From Climacteris rufus (taxonomy: Eukaryota; Chordata; Aves; Passeriformes; Climacteridae), in assembly GCA_013398175.1 (NCBI GenBank), contig VZRZ01007358.1, positions 62,001 through 126,000 on the forward strand: 64,000 bases of DNA, written 5' to 3'. Shown here in pieces: positions 13,621-27,135 of the stretch. Position numbers and translations under genes: made by a program. The notes beneath the pieces were generated by a model. It was not told where the DNA came from. It saw only the letters and a list, made by a program, of their open reading frames with translations, and did no database searches. Positions within the stretch are counted from its first letter, which is position 1. Each line of letters starts with the position of its first letter.

Positions 13621-14202
13621 CCCCTTGCTGTGTTTTGACCTGGATGATGTCCGAGGGGGGTCCGTCGCCCACCGAAGTGAAGGCCAGGACGCGGATGCTG
13701 TAGGTGGTCCCTGTGATGAGGCTCCCCACGGTGGTGAGGTGGCTGTCGTCGGTGTTGTGTTTCTGCCACATGCTCAAGGGCAGGTGCGGGTCAGTGGTGT
13801 AGTACACGCGGTACCCTCGGATCTGTCCGTTTGGCTCCTCCGGCTGCTCCCACTGCACCAGCATGGTGCTGGCACTCAGCATCCGTGCCTGCACTTTGAG
13901 GGGTGGGCTCGAAGGAGCCTGCTCTCCTGTCCGGGCCTCGACCAGCTCGCTGGGGGGACCCCTGCCAATGTTATTGACTGCGATGATCCGGAACTCATAC
14001 TCTGAGAAAGGGCTGAGCCCACCTATGCTATAGCGGGTTGTTGCCACACCATCCACTTCCTGGAACTGACCCTCCAAGGATTTGGGCTTGTACTGGATGA
14101 CGTAATATGAAATGGGGTCAGAGTTGCCTGAATCCCAGGTGAGGGTCACGCTGGTAGCTGTCGTTTCAGTCACTAATGGCTCTGTTGGAGGTTTTGGCAG
14201 TG
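13621..14202 (-). CDS. PTPRF: PTPRF exon: FN1 and FN2 (one exon)
   Basis: The longest exon in the window, 582 nt, with acceptor ccaattgcag and donor GGGG|gtacgt, phase 1 at both ends. It codes two complete fibronectin type III domains. FN1 begins ALPKPPTEPLVTETTATSV, has its core tryptophan in LTWDSGN and the tyrosine-corner region TTRYSIGGLSPFSEYEFRI. FN2 follows after ARTGEQAPSSPP, with LSASTMLVQW, GQIRGYRVYYTTDP and VGSLITGTTYSIRVLAFTS, and ends IIQVKTQQG. In mammalian LAR FN1-FN2 bind the postsynaptic adhesion protein NGL-3 (LRRC4B). The donor gtacgt departs from the usual gtragt. The exon is GC- and CpG-richer than its introns, as expected for conserved coding sequence. Confidence 0.98.
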
Positions 14203-16872
14203 CTGCAATTGGAAGACAGAGAGGTGTGATTTAAATAATTCAGTCAGCTCAAACCCTGCAATGTGCACAGGGATAAAAATGGAGCTGCCACCTCCCATTA
14301 ACATTCTTCTTTAAAAGGCAGAAATCATTTCATACTCTAGAACATGCATTTTGATATTACCATATATTGCTTGAAGTGGTTCTTAATGGAAGGATAAACA
14401 GAGCAATCATGTTATTAGATGTGCTTGACGCACTTACCAGCAGCAGGCTAAATAAAGGTAATTCAACGGGGATGCAGGAATGTTTCTGTCATGGGGTTCA
14501 GCTGGCAGTGCGAAGGTGTTGGCTGGGCTGGGATGGGCTGGCCCCAGAAGCCAGATGTACAGCTACTTACAAAGGGATACAGTAAAGCAATCAGAGCACC
14601 CAAGTAACCCAGAGTTATGTTCCTGCTTCCAGAAACACAGTGTCTTAGGCTATAGGGAGTTCATGGACAATGCTGTTAGAAGGGCTGATGGGGCAATGCT
14701 TTGTAAGTATTACAATACATGCAGGAGAGATACGGCCAGAGAAATTACCAACTTTCATATCCACTATTTCACTGGGTGGTGTGTCAAAGTGCAACCAGAC
14801 AATAAACTGTTACACAAGAACTCTGTGACACTGACATCTCTGAAGTGTTAATGAGAATGCAACTACTGCAAGCAAACATTTCCAGATTTGCCATTTTACC
14901 CAAAGAACAAAGAAAAAGAATCAGTGTGTATGAGAGAGATTCGCAGAGTACACAAATACTTTATGACAATGACTGAATTAAATTCTACAGTAAGTTTAAA
15001 CCTCCTATAAACCACTCTATAGCCATTAGTGACTTGTAATGCAGCTGTGCTTGACAAGGAACTAGGGAAAACACTCAACCCAAATTAAGATCCTCAAGTA
15101 TTTCACTCTTTGGCAAAGCCATCAGGTTTCTAGTTTCCACACGGTTCAGCTGAGGAAGGCAAGGTTCTTAACACACAGCATGCCTGCTCGGAGTGCCAGA
15201 GAGAACACCTTCTCCAGTGTTTCTGCAACAAGAATGCTGAGAAAATTGTTGGGGGCTGAACCGGCAAGGGAGGGGAGTACATACAACCCACAGTCAGACA
15301 CCCCACCACTACCCATGGAAGACTCAAGGAGGGCAAACCCATCCTGCACAATGTTATGGCCTGAAGAAACATATATCCTATAGCACCCTAGAAATCGGCA
15401 GCCTCCTTCAGGTTTTCAAGGACAGATGAAATTCTTTTTCTTTTGAAGAGCCACAAGCTTGACTCCTGCCAGCTTTTGGGTGTGCAGTGTCCATGTGAGC
15501 AAGCGGCATGTCTGGTGCTTTCAACGTACTTAGTGCAATAATTCTGTGTGATCTTGCTTCTCCTGTCTGCCCTGCAAATGGGCCAGCAAGCACAGGAGAA
15601 GCAACACTGTGGAAAGGCTTCAGACAGAGGCAGTAAGACATCTGGAGTGAAGGTGTAGAAGAGCCAGACAGGGACACAAGGAAGAAGGTGAAGGGCTAAA
15701 GAAGCTGACCAGATTGCTCCCTGTCCTGGGGCATCACGTCAGCCAGTGAGAGAGCAAGGCAAAGTCATCCCAGCCACAAAGAGGTAAATGCTGGGAACCA
15801 TCAGTGGCATGGTGCACTTCCCATCTCTTCCCTCCAAGTCCAAACCACCCCCCCCACGTCCCTTTGTTCCGTACACTGTTGTGTATCTACTACAGCCAAG
15901 GCAACCACTGTGCTCTGTATAAAAACAAAGGCTGGAAGAGGTACTGACGAGCAGGTGTTGTGAGTAAAGGGAGCAGGGTGCGGCTGAGGTCAAAAGCATC
16001 CCTTGACTAGCAAAGAGAATTGGCTATTATCTCGAGGTCAGAGAGGAATAACACTCAATCCTGAGATTTGTTCAAGCAGGACTCTGCGCTAAAGGTGGCC
16101 ATAGTGCAGGAGGGGGCCTGCAAGAACAGACAGACTCAAAAGATGACATATCTGTGGAAATCTGAGCTACAAATCAACCATAAGGAGAGGAGGAAAGGGA
16201 TACTGTGGATCTGATAAGCCCTAGATGGGAAAGGCAGGACACTTTACAGCCTCCTGTTAGCGGGTGGGCTGCCCTATGGTCAGCAATCAGCAACAACATC
16301 CTCTTTGGGGCAAAGCAACCTGTGGAATGTCAGCAAGAAGCATGGTTGAAACAGCAACACAAGAAAGAGAAAGAGGCAGAGCAGTAAGGGAAAACGTTGA
16401 CAGAGGAATATGCAACAGTTTTCAAATGAACACATATAGCTCCTCCCTGCAGGGAGGGAGGATGCTCATTTTGTTGAGACCCGTAGACACGTCACACTGC
16501 TGGGATTAACCTTCTTGTCTTACCCTTACTGCAAGAGCTGATCCTGCTGATGCACAGAACAAGCCAGACATTGCTGGGACAAACAAAATCTCAGGGAGAT
16601 TCCCTCATGGTGTAACAAGGACCCAGCCTAACACAAGCTTGTCTCCCATCATGCCACTTGCACAGAGAGAGAAAATGACCTTCAGAGCAAATATCACTGT
16701 GAGCAAATATACTGTGAGCAGGAAAAAAACAAAATTGTGGGTTTGGGAATGTCCCTTGCAAGATGGAAAAGTCACAGAAGAGTGCAGTCAGTTGGCTGAA
16801 GCCAAAAAAATTTTAGAAAAGGGCTACACTGTTGAAACTCAAGTAGGAGCACTGCAAGAAATAATTCCTTAC
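14203..16872 (-). other. PTPRF: PTPRF intron between Ig3 and FN1/FN2
   Basis: This is 2.7 kb of ordinary intron. Apart from a short tandem repeat near 16.7 kb and a C9 run near 15.85 kb, I see nothing that stands out. Confidence 0.75.
16685..16715 (+). repeat. Two-copy tandem repeat, about 16 bp
   Basis: gagcaaatatcactgt is followed directly by gagcaaatatactgt, the second copy missing one base. It lies about 160 nt beyond the Ig3 donor in the intron. No function is evident. Confidence 0.7.
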
Positions 16873-17142
16873 CTTTGACAGTGATCTGGGCTGTGGCTTC
16901 GATCATGCCAAGGGAAGAGATGGCCACGCAGGTGTAGTTGGCAGACTGCATGATGTTATTCAGCTCCAGAACATTCCTACCAACGGGCATCTCATCTTCT
17001 TTGGTCAGTTCCTCCACACCAGCCATCCACTTCACGTAGGGCATTGGAGCACCTACTGCCACGCACGTGAGGTTCACGCTCCCCCCAGGCATCACCTCGT
17101 GGTTGCTCGGAGGGATAGAGAATCGAGGAGCAACACGCCGCA
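16873..17142 (-). CDS. PTPRF: PTPRF exon: Ig3
   Basis: A 270-nt exon with acceptor tccttgtttcag and donor AAAG|gtaagg, phase 1 at both ends, so it carries one complete Ig domain as a removable block. It begins VRRVAPRFSIPP. The first cysteine is in GGSVNLTCVAVG, the core tryptophan in PYVKWMAGVEEL, and the second cysteine in SANYTCVAISS; it ends MIEATAQITVK. Two N-glycosylation sequons sit beside the cysteines (NLT and NYT). Mammalian LAR is the same over most of its length, including EDEMPVGRNVLEL. Ig3 closes the ligand-binding head made by Ig1-Ig3 and connects to FN1. Confidence 0.97.
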
Positions 17143-18164
17143 CTGAAACAAGGAGGAGACAGCTAGTAGGGTCACAGAACCAGCAGAGAGTACTCGGTTG
17201 CACTGTGGGGGTACATGAGGGGGATTCAACATTTTTGCCTGTCTATCCCTGAGGACAGATATAATGAAGTGCAAAAGCCATTCACTACTTTGCCAAATTG
17301 CACACATTTTGCACTCTTCCTTAGCCACTGGCATTTTATTAGAAGAACTCATTAAGAGATGGCTCAATCCATTCCCTCCAAACATAGCCTTTTGAAATCA
17401 TATTACTAACATGAAACATTCCTCTGTTTAAATTATATCCCTCTAATTAGAGAGCATGCACAAATGCCAGTCACACACTCCGTGCAGGGCCCACTGAAGC
17501 TCTGCAAAACGGAATTACCTGCTCAATTTATTAGCTCTGGAGCAAAGCAGCCCGTTCCCTAAACCTCCCAGGGTTTGGGCAGGGGCAGCAGAAGGGTTTC
17601 TTTTTGAATTAGCACACGTGTGCTACTAAATAAAATATAATTCCTTTCAAAATGTAACTCAGGTTCTACCTCAGCTCAGAAAAAATAGTCACCAGAGCTG
17701 CATGACATTGTCAGGGCCTGAAGAGATCACCTTGCTGGGCAGGAGAGAACTAATCCTGACAGATGTGAGATCATATCCATTTTGACAGAAGAGAGCTGGG
17801 CTGGCAGAACCCTTCCCACCTTTGTGGCAGCTCTTCGGGAGATGTATTCCTCCTTATTGCATTGCACAGCTTCTCTTCATATCAATCCCTTGCTGGGTAT
17901 TTCATTCAAGACTTATTTGTAAGCAACTCTCAGCTACAATAAAGCTCTAAAGCTGCCTGCCATATGCATTCCCGTCAGCAAAATGACACTGAGAAATGAG
18001 GTCCCTTCTTCAGGGTTAGTGTTATGGGCCTATTTAAGCAAGGGTAGAGAAACAACTGTGCTCGGTAAATCTTTGTCTCCTCTGGGCAAGCTCATTTTGG
18101 TCTGTAGTTAAAAAGGGAAACTGCTTGAACGTGTCTTGCCCAGCAGCCCTGCTCTCCTCTGGCC

Positions 18165-18432
18165 TCCTCCCCCGGAAAGCAGCCCCCGAGCAGCGGCCGG
18201 GTTCACGAGTGCCGGGCTCCAAGGAGCCTCTCCCTGCCAATTACGCTCCTCCATCAGCGCGCGGGGCTGGCGGAGCAGCGGCTGCCGCAGCGCTGGGGGC
18301 AGGTGGGGATGGGGCGGGAGCCTGGGCAGTGCCAGCTCACAACACGCCACAGGCACAGCCGGCCCCAGGGGCGATGGGGGTCTGGGGACTCACGGCTCTG
18401 CTGGCCTGGCTCCTGCCACGGCAGCAGCACCG
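18165..18432. promoter_or_regulatory. CpG-rich patch in the Ig2-Ig3 intron, possible internal promoter or enhancer
   Basis: By hand count about 20 CpG dinucleotides occur in roughly 265 bp, including cagcgcgcggggctggcgga and gagcagcggccgggttcacg, while the flanking kilobases have almost none. The patch lies about 1 kb upstream (in transcription) of the Ig3 exon. CpG islands in birds usually mark promoters. On the minus strand there is a strong donor-like site (AGCC|gtgagt) near 18390 and an ATG-led frame starting at 18254 (MEERNWQGE..., 48 codons). Neither is proven to be used. It could also be an enhancer or a GC-rich relic. Confidence 0.35.
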
Positions 18433-21400
18433 CAGACAGTAAAGCTGCTGACAGCCCCGTGAGCCACAGAGGTGTCAGCTCCGCTTGCCAAGCTGGCTCT
18501 ACCCAAATCAAATTTCACTAGTGCTCTCTTTGATGATTCATCCCCAAACCATCAGGCTTGCAGAAACAGACTGAACACAGAAGCCCCCTCAACTAGCATG
18601 TACAACAGAGCGAAGACTTTGTGATAAATTAGACAATACTGTCAACATTGTGTGTGTACTACACATCGTCTCAGTGACAAAACAGGGCTTATTAGCTCCT
18701 TACCACCCAGGGTAAGGATAACTTCCTTTGCCCTTTTTTTGTTTTATTTTGAAAATACCTAAATCCAAAGTCTTGCTGGATGCTTCTTTTAATCAATTAT
18801 TAAATCTCAAATCAATACCTACATGAGCAATCACCAGTAAAGTGTTACCTGACCCATGGGGCAGTGCTCCCCAGATGAGACAGAACTGAAAGTGTACTGA
18901 AATGCTATGCAGTCATGAGAATACAGACTTAACCTGATGGACATGGCAATGGTTTAACATGATGGCATGTATTTCCAACCAAAGCATCCCAGCACCATTC
19001 GTTAAGAGTCAGGTTTACTTTCCAATGAACATGGCGTCGAGTTATTCCAGGTAGAAGCTGTTCAAATTCTGTCCCCATTAAAGGACCACACCCACCCACC
19101 CAAGCTGTATTAAAACAGAAAAAAAAAGCAAACTTTGAGGATAAAGCCATAGGTGTGCACAGAGCACTCACACACATGCACATGGCAAACAGGCTGGCAG
19201 GCACCGGAGGCCACTACAGAGTCAGAGACAGTGGTGGAAGGGCAGGACAGGGAGAGGGAAGGTGCACAGGTTCTCACGTACAGGGACCTGGGAAGACAAG
19301 ATACTGGAGGACACAAGGCCATGCAGAAAGGTCAGAGTCCAGCATGCACAAAGACATTTTAACTTCCAGCCCTGTGAGACCAGAGGCAGCACAGCCTGCT
19401 GCAGACTCCCCTGCACCTCACACTGTGCCCCCAATGTCAAGTGCCTGTTTTCAGGGTGCTCCTGGGCCTGTGCAAGTCCCATCGGGGCCGTCACCTCTGA
19501 TGTGTCCTGCAGAGGCAGGGCCTGTGGGTGCCACACTGTCTCTCCCCAGGGATGTTGGCAGCTCAGCATCACCTGCTCCCCTGCAGAGAGGGGACAGGCA
19601 CTTCACTGGGGCTGGGGGCTCTCTCAGCAGCACTCTGCAGGGTGACGGGAAGTCACCCTCCTCCTTGTCACACACAGCAGAGCAACAGAGACGCTTGGTG
19701 TGTTCCTGGGCCTAGAGAAGGGATGAATGGCAAGGAAAGCTCTCCTGTGGATCAAACAGCACGAGAGGATATACAGGCCTCACCATCCTCGACACAGGTC
19801 ATGCCTCCTGCACAGAGCAGCCTGCCCATGCCAGGAAGTTGTGCGGAGCCTCAGCTCTTCAGCCTGGCAACAGATGAGTGATTTAACAGGCTTCTGTGGT
19901 TCATTTTTGCAACCCAGAATGGCTGAGCTGTCTTCCTCTCATGTGCACAGTGGCAGAGCTGTTGAGATGGGCTCGCTGCCCCACACCAGAGAGCAGCAGT
20001 GCCCAAGGCACACAGCTGCTAAAAATGGACGGCCTGTGTAGGGGTCAGCTCTCTGCATGGGAGGTGGGAGGAGGTCAGGGCAGCGCCTTCAGTAAGAGAT
20101 CTGGCGCAGATGATGCTCTGTCAGGAGTACGTGCAAAGGAAGGGATGGGCTCCATCAGCCTCCCATCCTCTTGGGGGATAATTGGCAGCTTCTTGTCCCA
20201 GTCAGTACGGAGGGAGAAGGGGAGATGCTGTCAGTTAGCATTAGTGAGAGCTGGCACAGTTCTTACAGCAGCTTGCAGAGCACCATCAACACGTTCCTCA
20301 GGCTCAAGCCAGTGATTTAAGTTGCTTGCTTTTCTAGCATAAGAGTCTGGTAATAATTTAAATCAGTATAACTCCTCAAAAAGCAGCATTCTTAGAATTT
20401 CTGTCCAATTTACAAGTCAAATCATATGAGCTAGCACAGTCCAGAAAATTCTGTTGTTCTTCATTTATTGCAGCAATGAAATTTCCCTTTTAATTACAAT
20501 TTTCTTGCAAAGAATTTGCAATATATTTTTTAATCCTCTTTTTGGATAAAGATCAGAAGAAGGTGGTTTGGAAGTTTTGCAAGAACAGCACAGGGAAAAT
20601 TGCTATGAATATTAAAATTATTTCAATGGACAATACTATAATTCAGAGGTTTAGTTAAACCAGCAGACTGTCAAAAATGAGATTCATTATCATTCATCCC
20701 AAGAGCAGGGATCGTAAGGGCTCTGTGCTGCTCCACTATTCAGCATACCTCCCTGCTGAGAGCATTCCCTAGGAAGTGAAGTGAAACCCGGAGCAGTGAG
20801 TGCAGTGCAACCTGAGCCCATGCCCTGGATCTCAGAGGACAAGGAAAAAGACAGTACGGAGACCAGTTCCCCACTCACTGGGGGGACTGCTGGGAGGAAG
20901 GAGGGGAGCAAGCAACACTAGAGCCACAAAGGTTGAGAAATGTTAATAATTCAGCATGCATTAACATGCACATTCCTTGCCTTGAGAGCAAAGAGCTTCA
21001 ATTGATTGCCTGGCTCCTTTCAGCACGGGAGTGGCTGTTTCCCAACGTCTCAGGTTCCCTCCGAGGGTGAAGTTACCCCTTTGGAGAGCCAGGGACACCC
21101 CCCTCCCCACTGCACTCTGCAAGAGCTGTAGGCTCTGAGCTCAGGGCTCTCAGGCTGGTGCTGTTAGTCCCTCTCATGTGCTGAGAGACTGCTGGCATCC
21201 AGTGAGTCTCTGCTAGAAACACAACAGCGCCAGGAGGACTGCCCAGGCTTCCAAAATCATGTGGCGTTGCTAGGGAAGGGGAAACCAAATTTCCGAATTT
21301 TCCTGCTGGCTGCCTTGGCCACAGTTAAGCAAACAACAATGCTAACACCCCTCCCTCTAGTGTGCAGAGATCCAGGCACCTCTACTTGTCTGCTGCCGCT

Positions 21401-24400
21401 TCTGGGTTTCCTTCCTAACTGGCACCTAACTCTGGGCCTCATCTTTCCCCTTCCTGGCACCCCATGGTGATGGAGAGCTGTGCCTGTGCTCTGCACACCT
21501 CTCTGCTCCTCTCTGAGGCAATGCCAGCCGCTCTGGTCCTGCACAGCTATCCTGACATCCTCTCCCCTTTGCTCTTCCTCTGCACGAGGGAACAGCAGCC
21601 TGCAGTCCTCTTTGCTCTGAAGCAGAACTAGGACTGCCTGAGCTGCTGCTCCTCCTGGCCCCAGCACAGACAAGGCAAGTTCAGGGGGCTCTGCTCTAAC
21701 CTCCCAGTTGGGATGAGCACTACTGTGTGATGCAGGGGCACATCTCTGACATGTGACACTATCCAATTTCATTACTCCAGCCCGGCAAGCTGAAGGATCC
21801 CCGGTGCACAGGGTGTGTTCTTGCCCTTGCCAGACCGCTAGCCTGCCAAAACTCCCGCCTTCCTCAGGAACCACCTCCTCTAAGTCGGGAAGGAGTGAAT
21901 TTGGGAGCTGTCCTCAAACATCATCATTGGTCTGCATGGTTTACTCATCTGTAGACACCTTTCATCTCTCCCTAGTGCTATCGTTTTACGAAAGGACTTC
22001 AGATGGAAAGGCAGCTGCTGAAGTCTCACAATCTATTGACAGAACCAAAAGCAGGAGAGGAAAAATTGGAACCAGAAAAAATGCATTTACAGTCTAATCT
22101 TGTGCTCAAACAATGCTGTACTATTTATGCTCCCAATGTATCCTTGAGTGCTGACATTTTATAGACAATTTCCAAAACAGGGCCTTGCCATTTTTGGATT
22201 ATATTTCAGCTATAACTTTTAGGTCTAATTATTTGTGCTGACAACCACATATAAAAGAGGATATATCATTACAGTGGTGCAGCACTGGAGACACATCAGC
22301 ATTCAGCATACTGACATACTAATAGCAAAGTAAGGGAGAGCAAGATTGTGGAGCTCTGCAATTTGCATTTGCTCTCTGAAATTTCTCTGATGAAAATAAC
22401 ACAACATTAAGGAGGGGAATAAGAGAAAAGATCCACTGTATCAAGATAAAATAACTTGTTAATAAATAACCTTGTAGCAGTCGCAGAGCAATAATTAAAT
22501 GCATGGGTTAGCAGTACACAGTTTTAAGTAAAGCTGGAAAAATGTAAGATGTAATTATCAGTGCCAAACAAATTATAAGCATGGCAAGTCCCAATGGAAT
22601 ATTTAGAAACTAATTTCTGGTTTCACATTAAATATTTGTGTATGTAGGTATTTTTGGTGGAGTGGGAAGGAAGGGTTGACACAAAGAATGAGAAATTCTC
22701 CACTCCCGCTGGCTTATATCCATTCTCAGCTGCTTCCCCTCAGCTAAACCATGAGGCTAAAACATGTAAGTGCCCTCTCAAAGGTTTATTCTCCAGAAGT
22801 GTCTCACCTCACAGCAGTGCTCCAAATTCATTGAAATCTGGGAGGCTTTTGGCCTTGGCTTTAATTTCTTCTCCTGTCTTCCTTATTCTAATTTTTCATC
22901 ATTGTCTTGGGCTGAGGTAATTTTTATTCTCTATAAAATCTGTTTTTAGAAGGTAAACAACAAAGGTCCTGTGCCTCAGTAGAATCTGAATGAGAGCATG
23001 TTCCAGGGAGAGAAACGGGATCGAATTCAGTGTACTGGAACAACTGCTAGGACAACTTGTTAAAACTTGTTCCAGTGATGATCATAAGACCAACTCATCC
23101 AGCTGCCTGATAGTATGTGTGAAAGGAGCCAGGGTATCTTCTCCACCTGGAAGCAGTGTGAGCATCCCTCACCTCCAGTGTGTGTGGAGGGACAGACCTC
23201 CATAGAACCCGTTTGTAGTCATCTGTAGAAACTAACTCAGGACTTCTGCCAGAAGCACCAGATTTCCTCAGCATGAAATCATGAGTGCCTCAAGCTAGGT
23301 CTGGAGCTAGATTTAATTTAAAGGCTTGAGTTGCCTTTCACTACTGTCCTTTTTCACCTCTGGCTCTCTGAAAGCAGCAGGACAGGACAGAGCAAAGCAG
23401 AAATCAGGTTTTGCTGAGTGGCTACGAGCTTCTGTGCATGTCACCACGGGCCTCCTTGAGCCATCTTTGGTATGGCTGGGGCCACTGCCAGAGCTCCCTG
23501 CTCTCCTGCCAGCAAGAGGAAGACCCAGCCCCAGGAAAGAAAAGAGAGGCAGACCTGCTCATGGCAAAGGGCCCTTGTCTGCGCATGGAAAACGGGCCAC
23601 CCCAGTGTAGGGACTGCCAAGGGGCAGGGAAGACACCTCAGCATGAGCAATCTACATCTCAGCCAGCTGCCCCTGCTGCCCTGTGGCAAGGGAGGGCAGC
23701 ATGGTGGGTTCTTCTCCAACTGAGATCAAAAGTAAGCTTTTCAACTCTAAAAAAAGTTAAAACTTTTAAAGCTACAGGAGGAATTGAGGAACCCACTCTT
23801 GCTAGTAGCTTGTGAGAGGACTGATCATTCTGATCTCTGCTTCCAAAGACTGCTCTTGATCTCCAGCCAGAAAGCAGCAGCACTTTAGAGGTATTATACT
23901 TGCACCTAGCACAGAAAAAGGGTTAGAGAAGGACCCCACACAGAGCAGCATGCACTTCTTTCTACCCTGCCTTTGACAAAAGTGCCCTGGCTCGTATTTG
24001 CATGCAAAATATATTCAGTGCATTTTAAATCTCAAGCAACAAAGGCATGCAAGCAAAGTATCAATGCCATCACCAGAGTCACAGCAAACAGTAAGCAGAT
24101 TTCATCAGGCACACTGTGGCTGTGCCTGGAAAGGAGCCAGTCTGCAGGGCCCCCTCCCCTTTTGGGGATGGCTCTCCTCTCCCTACTGGAAAAGTCCCAT
24201 CTGACGTGGCGTACTGTAGATGGATAAGAAGTGAAAAGGACCAACCTTCTCGCTGATCTGAGAGATGAAAGTTTGTTTTGTTTGATGGCAGAGTGCGATG
24301 AAGATGAGGAGGGAATAAAAAAAGACAAGGAAAAACACAGAGAGTAAAAACAGGCCAAGCTTCATCTGTCCGCACACCACTGAAACGACAAGACAAGACT

Positions 24401-27111
24401 ACAGAGGTCAGCCATGACTTCCCACCGTGCACACACCACACCAGGGCAGGGACAAGAGTGTGCTGCACTCACACCGCTCTGGCCCAGAGCAGGGCCGGCC
24501 CCTCCACCTCCCTGACTCACTCACCACTCCTCGAGGCAGGTGGAGGGGACCACACATTCCACACACACCCACATGGAGGGTACTTCAGAGATGGCCCTGC
24601 TCTGGGCCAGATGCTGGAAGCACAGACATGTTTACATGTGCAAAACACTCACACACACATAGAGCAAAAGACTCCAGCCATCACACAGACTGATGTGCTC
24701 CCATACACCCGCTTCAGCTACAAAGATGATGGCAAAGGCACTTTAAACCCATTGACCACACAGTGGGAAGACCATATACGTCAATCTGAATTTTATAAAG
24801 TGTGAAAGAAATGATCCAAGTGGCGAATCGAGAAATCTTCTACCATGAAGAGTTGTTTCCCCTCTCCAAACAAAGAGCTAAATGCAGCAGAGAGGTATTA
24901 GGCAAGTGACAGACATGCGCAGTCTCAGCTGGACTCAGTTTTGAGAGAGCCTTATTGGTACATTGTGCTGCAAGATGGACAAGAAATCAGAAGGACAAAA
25001 ACACCCAGAGAACTGTGTAGGTCCCAGTTTTTGTTCCTGCGGGAGAGACAGCAGAAGGTTAGTTGCATTTTCCTTATAGACAAAGGAGATCTTATTTCTC
25101 TAGCAGGAGTGACCTCACTCCAGCTACAGATCTGTGGCATACCAGCTGTAATCGAACCCTCACTGAGAGAATACACAAATGGATTTGATAGTTAAAGACT
25201 GCTTATGAGTCACATTTTTGATGGGGGAAGGAGAAGGTGGGGGAAGGAACTCGCTTTCCAGCAGAAACACTGCAAATTAGAGAACAGCATGTGGCATTAT
25301 ACAGTGCAACAGTACAGTAAAGCCATTTCCAGCAGTCAGAGGACAGGATTTTAACCAACACTGATACAGTACAGGCAAGGCAACAAGATACCAATAACAG
25401 CTACCACACTGGCCTATGAAGTGTAATGGAGCTTCCTGGAGAACAGCAAAACACTTATTTACATTTTTTCAATTGAACTGATACCAGGGGACCTGAACCA
25501 GACAACACAGAGCTTAACTGGCCCGTAAGTGAGGGCCACATCCAGCAAGGAGTCCCATGAAGACATCCTCAAAACAAACAGTCCTAAGCTTAAGGTCCAG
25601 GTTTCCTCTGTCCTGCTTTAGAAAGGGGATTTACCTCCTGGTCTACAAAACATTAGCATAAGGCTCATTTGATCCTGTGAGACCCTGTGATGGCAGGGAA
25701 CCTCTTTATTGTTGCTCCCAAGCCAGCACTTTATTTCCTAATCTAATGGAGCATATCACATCTGCATGGCTTCAGCAGACAATGAGGGGCTCCTGCCTTC
25801 TGCTCAGCCCTTCCCAATAGGGAAGATTTGTTTCCTGTCCTTGCCCAGGAAGGACAGTGCTTCTGGCAAACCAGGTGTGCTTGTAAACAGCTGAGCTTCT
25901 GGAAAGCAGAACATCCTAATATTGCAATAGGGCAACACAAACTCCAAGTGCTGCCAGAGTGGACCAACCTACTGCATCCATTGGGACTGTGAGTCTGAAG
26001 GGCAAGAGTTTGGTGAAGGGTGTGAGGCTGAGGGATGATGCTAGAACAGCTACAGGAACACCTGCCCTTGCTGTTGAAGCCCCCAGAGCCACCCCCTGCC
26101 CCTGGGAGGGCCTGACCAAGGGGACTCAGTCTGGTGCCACTTGGCCTGCCTGGGGGCAAGGTGAGGGCAGCTGCTCCAGCTGGGGGACAGCCAGAAGCTT
26201 TGTTTTGGGGAACCTGGCAGGGATCACACTGCATCAGTGGCCATGGACAGTAGGCTCCAGCAGTGGCTTTCCCCAAGTGTTGACACTTCAGATTAGAGCT
26301 GGAAAAGTGAGGAGCCACATGTGAAACACACTAATTCAAACAGATTACTTTCTGGTTTGTCAAACATGAGCAAGTTTAGGACCCGCTATTTGTCATTAAT
26401 TGCTGGATTATCTCTTAATCTGATTTTATATTAGTGGCTTATAAGGAACAAAACCCAGTAACAGGCTATTTGGGAACAGCTGTAAAGCAAGAGGGAACAC
26501 CTGGGCAGAAAGTTCTCTCTGCTTTTCCTTTAGTTAAGGCTTAAGCAGCTGCTGCTTTATCTGAGATAAACCTGATAAATGGTAAATTGAAAGTTTCATC
26601 TCCTTATAGGTTCCATTCACATGCTCCCGTATCTCCAGTTCTCTATCCATGTCACTCTTAAGCTAAGAAGCATGTTTTATCAACAGTTTTTTCTGCTATT
26701 TTACGGAACAAATAACTGAGCAGTGCTGGTAAATAACATCTGCCCCCCCACCACGCAGGGACAGAGGCAGAGGATTCAAGCCCGGGGTTACCCATAGTAT
26801 CCCCTGTGCAGAATACCACGGCTCACTAGGCACGCTGCCGCATTCTCACAAACCTGAGCTGCCTGGTAGCTAAAATGAACAGGCTAAGTGCAAGTCAAGT
26901 CACAGCAGAAAAGCCATAAGAGCATAGCAAACTCCAGAAGGTAAAAATGGGGCTCTATTTAGATCCAAACTGAAACAGCAAAGAAGCAAAGAGCAAGGCC
27001 ATATCAAAGACACATCTGTCAGTCCCGTCAGACAGTGCCCATGCTCTGTAGGCAGAAATTCCTGCACCAACTGAATTTGGCTTTTACTCTGCCACAGACG
27101 TGTTTGTCTGT

Positions 27112-27135
27112 GCAGCAGCAGCAGCAGCAGCAGCA
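27112..27135 (+). repeat. (GCA)8 trinucleotide repeat
   Basis: Eight perfect GCA units on the plus strand; the PTPRF pre-mRNA carries CUG repeats. Intronic, likely to vary in length between individuals. Confidence 0.95.

Noticed and set aside
18374..18442. Plus-strand ATG with MGVWGLTALLAWLLPR, also signal-peptide-like
   Set aside because: It ends at a TAA after 22 codons with no good donor, and GC-rich sequence often yields such frames on both strands.
18390..18511. A hydrophobic frame on the minus strand (TGLSAALLSAVLLPW) ending at a phase-1 gtgagt donor, like a signal-peptide first exon
   Set aside because: The frame has no ATG; it opens with TTG right after a TGA stop. Kept only as part of the CpG-patch finding.
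19155..19715. 186-codon open frame on the plus strand
   Set aside because: No family resemblance, overlapping frames on both strands are also open, and no splice or promoter signals were seen.
21257..21874. 205-codon open frame on the minus strand
   Set aside because: No recognisable domain, low-complexity composition, and it lies inside a GC-rich part of an intron where long open frames arise by chance.
22733..22745. Minus strand AGCTGAGGGGAAG, close to the ELRE (meB) mini-exon
   Set aside because: It is 13 nt instead of 12, which breaks the frame, has no clean ag before it and no gt after it.
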